From assembly GCA_040219275.1 (NCBI GenBank), contig JAVJSU010000075.1, forward strand, positions 1-64,000: a stretch of 64,000 nucleotides of DNA. The letters run 5' to 3'. A program made the translations under genes and the position numbers. Below, piece by piece: positions 61,252 through 64,000 of the stretch. The notes beneath the pieces were generated by a model that saw only the letters and a program-made list of their open reading frames with translations, did not search any database and was not told the DNA's origin. Numbering within the stretch: position 1 is the first letter of the stretch; the number at the start of each line of letters is the position of its first letter. This DNA is from JAVJSU01 sp040219275 (GTDB lineage: Bacteria; Chloroflexota; Anaerolineae; Aggregatilineales; Phototrophicaceae).

Positions 61252-64000
61252 TTACTCATAGGATTGCTTGAGCAGGTTTAATTCGTGTAAGCATTCGATC
61301 ACCATTGTCTCTAACGATGTGGATATGGTGGTGTCGTCGTTGTCATGACTGCCTGTTTGCTGAAGTTGACGGGCGTAATTACGAAAGCCGTGTTCTGTTG
61401 CTTCATGATGAATGGCATAAGCGAGTAATTCCTGCCCTTTGTTCTCGCGCCCAAAATCGATAAAATATTTTCCCACGCCGATGAGTGTATTTAAGATGAT
61501 GGGCTTGGCTTCTAAGCGATTGGCAATTTCTAAGGCTTCAATCAAATAATCAAGCGATTTTGGGTGATCGTGATTGCCTCCATAAGCTAAACCGCCCCAC
61601 ATTAATGCACCAACCAGATTACGATTATCATTGATTTGACGCAAAATAACGGTGCTGTCTTCAAGTGCTTCAATTGCGCCCTGAAAATTGTTCTGCTTAA
61701 AACGCATTTCACCCATATTCATCAAGGTCACACTCTTAACGGTTAGGTTTGACATGGCATCACTGAGGACGAGTACCCGTTCGTAATTCCCAAGTGCGAT
61801 TTCGTATTCGCCGAGGTCTTGATAAACCGCGCCGAGATTCGCCAAAAAATGGCATAATCCGCGCAGGTCGCCCAATTGCTCAGAAATCGTGACCCCTTCA
61901 TTCAATACCTCTTTGGCTGTTTGATGATCGCCAGTACGAATACTCAAGCTACCCAGATTTGCTAACGGCTTTAGCAACTCGGCAGAATTATCAATGGCGC
62001 GATAGGTTTCTGCACATCTAATCAGGGCTTCTTTAGCCTCATCAAACCGCCCTTTATACAGGTGAATAATGCCTAAAATGTTCAACGCAAAACCAAGGTC
62101 AGCCAATTGGTTTGTTGCTTCAAAGACAGCAACACTGCGAACCGTGAGGTCTTGCACACGATCAAGATTGCCCAGTCGTAAATGCAGACCGGCATAATGG
62201 ACGGCAACTTTGCTAATCGCGATTTCCTCATCGTCTCCGCAGGGATCACAGCGCAAAAATTCGAGCGCATATTCAAATAAATCACTGCCTTCTTGAAAGC
62301 GATTTGTCCCCTCAAAAAAGCGATGTAGCGCAGTACTCATGGTGTCTATCGCATCGAATCGACCCTGTTCAACTGCATATTGCCACGCCACCCGAACATT
62401 GCTTAATTCCATGTCTGTTTGCTTCAATGAAGTGGAAAAATTTGCCGAGCGATTCTTCTTTTGGATAAGGCTCCGGTCATTATCACGCAGGAGATTAGCA
62501 TAATAATCAATGTGTTTATTCAAGACGGATTCGAGCATTTCCGGGTCGGTTACGAGTGCTTCAAAAGCGTATTGCCCGATTGCAACGTGAATATCGTAAC
62601 GGGTTGTGCCGTCTTCGTGGGTGTACATGCGTAACAACGATTGCGACACCAATTTATGCAAGGCGGTGACATTGGTCGATGCGATTTGTTGAGCGGCATC
62701 TAAGGAAAATGTCCCGCGAAATACGGATAAGCGTGTTAAGGTACTTTGTTCTTTCGGGGCGAGCAACCCCCATGAATGATCGAAGACTGCCCGTAAACTT
62801 TGATGGCGTTCGGGAATATTTTGCAAAGGTGAATCGAGCAAATCAAGATTTTTCTCAATTTCTTGTGTCAGGTGTTCGCACGAGATGACCGGTAATAACG
62901 CCGTCCCGATTTCAATCGCCAGGGGCATCCCACCGACGATTTTACAAAAACGGGCAATTGCCGCCTCATGACCGCTTAAATCAAAGTCCCGTAGATACCG
63001 TTGTGCATTTTTTAGATAGAGTTGCACGCTTTCACTATTTGCCAGCAGGTCATCATCGAGATGGGTGATTTCTGGAACCTGTAAGCCCTGTAACGAGAAA
63101 ACGTGTTCCTGTTGCAGATTAAACCGGATGCGTGATGTGATGACAATTTTTGAGCGTTTGGTTTCCTGTAAAAGACTATCCAGCACATCGGCAAAATCCG
63201 CCAGATGCTCGGCGTTATCTAAGATGAGTAAGATTTCTCGCTTTTTAAGATACTCGCCGACTTGTTGCAACGGCGACGATGCCGTGTTGAGCGTCAGTTC
63301 GAGGATTTGAGCAAGCGCAGGGGCAACTTGTATCGTTTGGGTCAGTGCGGTCAGTGATAAATAGCGCACGCCATGCACGAATTGGTCGGTGTGTTGGTGG
63401 GCGAATTGCCTGACCAAACGTGATTTACCGATTCCGCCTACGCCTAAAATGTTGATAAAGTGAATTTCCGGGTCACGAATCCAGACGTTGATTTGATTAA
63501 GTTCGCGCGCTCTACCGACAAATATGCCAGAGTTTGAGGGCAAATTGTGGCGGGGGAGCGTTCGCGCTTCATGAATGGAGTCGTATAAATTGATCGTTTC
63601 CTGTAAGGGTTCAACGCCCAATTCATCATAAATATTCTGCTTACACACCTCGAATTGCGCTAATGCGTCGTCATATTTCCCCTGTCGTGCAAACGCCAAC
63701 ATCAATTGACGGTGGGTCTCTTCCCGTAGCGGTTCGATTGCCTCTAATTTGCGTAAGGTTGTCTCGGCTTTAAGCCAATGCGCTTGTTGCATATACTGTT
63801 GGCTTAAGCGATCAAGCACATCAATATAGTTTAAGCGACAATGCTCTTGCTCTGCGCGTAACCATTCCTCTAAATCGCCTTCAACGTCGAGGTTAATTCC
63901 TTGTAGGAACATGCCCCGATAGCGCGTGGAGACAGCTTCTAAATTGTCGATGGAGGCGTTTTCGTCTTCGCGGGTATTTTTTAGCGCCAGCACATCAATA
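61252..64000 (-). CDS. BTAD/NB-ARC/TPR (AfsR-like) regulator, N terminus beyond the window
   Basis: The frame is open to the right edge, so the start and the expected winged-helix DNA-binding part lie outside the window. The visible part begins in the BTAD (YRGMFLQGINL, then RQGKYDDALAQFEVCKQNIY). It continues with an NB-ARC ATPase (Walker A GVGGIGKSRL, then ILLILDNAEHLAD, and GGMPLAIEIG). From about residue 600 of the visible part there are many TPR units (LGEYEIALGNYERVLVLSDA). It resembles the regulator at 49322 in plan but has a different ATPase type. It is transcribed toward the furanose importer operon; any control of it is conjecture. Confidence 0.85.
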   Translation of the reverse strand, partial: IDVLALKNTREDENASIDNLEAVSTRYRGMFLQGINLDVEGDLEEWLRAEQEHCRLNYIDVLDRLSQQYMQQAHWLKAETTLRKLEAIEPLREETHRQLMLAFARQGKYDDALAQFEVCKQNIYDELGVEPLQETINLYDSIHEARTLPRHNLPSNSGIFVGRARELNQINVWIRDPEIHFINILGVGGIGKSRLVRQFAHQHTDQFVHGVRYLSLTALTQTIQVAPALAQILELTLNTASSPLQQVGEYLKKREILLILDNAEHLADFADVLDSLLQETKRSKIVITSRIRFNLQQEHVFSLQGLQVPEITHLDDDLLANSESVQLYLKNAQRYLRDFDLSGHEAAIARFCKIVGGMPLAIEIGTALLPVISCEHLTQEIEKNLDLLDSPLQNIPERHQSLRAVFDHSWGLLAPKEQSTLTRLSVFRGTFSLDAAQQIASTNVTALHKLVSQSLLRMYTHEDGTTRYDIHVAIGQYAFEALVTDPEMLESVLNKHIDYYANLLRDNDRSLIQKKNRSANFSTSLKQTDMELSNVRVAWQYAVEQGRFDAIDTMSTALHRFFEGTNRFQEGSDLFEYALEFLRCDPCGDDEEIAISKVAVHYAGLHLRLGNLDRVQDLTVRSVAVFEATNQLADLGFALNILGIIHLYKGRFDEAKEALIRCAETYRAIDNSAELLKPLANLGSLSIRTGDHQTAKEVLNEGVTISEQLGDLRGLCHFLANLGAVYQDLGEYEIALGNYERVLVLSDAMSNLTVKSVTLMNMGEMRFKQNNFQGAIEALEDSTVILRQINDNRNLVGALMWGGLAYGGNHDHPKSLDYLIEALEIANRLEAKPIILNTLIGVGKYFIDFGRENKGQELLAYAIHHEATEHGFRNYARQLQQTGSHDNDDTTISTSLETMVIECLHELNLLKQSYE

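Noticed and set aside
1..64000. CRISPR arrays, tRNA or rRNA genes and a replication origin
   Set aside because: I saw no regularly spaced short repeats, no cloverleaf-like sequences and no clustered DnaA-type boxes. A tRNA search program would be needed to exclude tRNAs fully.

Overview
The window reads as chromosomal DNA of a bacterium with many sugar-scavenging genes, most likely a member of the Chloroflexota. That placement is inference. It rests on the gene types: BTAD/ATPase/TPR regulators, multi-PAS/GAF kinases, a GT87-like membrane glycosyltransferase, an ABC ATPase with an AbrB tail, and secreted proteins whose signal peptides end in A-x-A/QD. No rRNA or marker gene is present to fix it.

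Layout. 1-460: a primase-like Toprim remnant beside a roughly 105-bp repeat that recurs inverted near 46.6 kb. 711-5976: a three-gene phosphorelay cassette. 6848-11743: envelope and sugar genes (GT87-like and GT4 glycosyltransferases, a PHP phosphoesterase, a TIM-barrel protein of unknown function). 12301-14734: an epimerase and the C-terminal stub of an L-fucose-isomerase-like gene cut by an IS1-like element. 15286-22346: a complete glycine betaine/choline-type ABC importer followed by an asparagine synthetase. 22407-28094: a MacB-like ABC system with two ATPases, one ending in an AbrB-like domain.

28137-46123 is a long leftward arabinan/arabinoside utilisation locus. Predicted exported enzymes are a GH43 endo-arabinanase with a Tat signal and a GH43 enzyme with a C-terminal arabinofuranose-binding (CBM42-like) domain. 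Import is by an oligosaccharide SBP plus two permeases with no local ATPase. Predicted cytoplasmic enzymes are two GH51 alpha-L-arabinofuranosidases, a GH127 beta-L-arabinofuranosidase, a GH2 enzyme, L-arabinose isomerase, a zinc alcohol dehydrogenase and a Gfo/Idh/MocA oxidoreductase. A LacI regulator ends the locus. Two of its promoters have TTGACW-N17 core elements with a shared 13-bp box immediately downstream.

52675-60404 is a second arabinose island: an importer related to E. coli YtfQRT-YjfF (a galactofuranose system), a second LacI regulator and a second araA. It has its own promoter with a near-palindromic LacI-type operator over the -10 region. Together the two islands suggest external arabinan cleavage, separate uptake of arabino-oligosaccharides and of free furanose, intracellular hydrolysis and isomerisation to L-ribulose. 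No ribulokinase or ribulose-phosphate epimerase is in the window. Two large BTAD-type regulators flank the second island; one is split by an apparent frameshift and the other runs off the right end.
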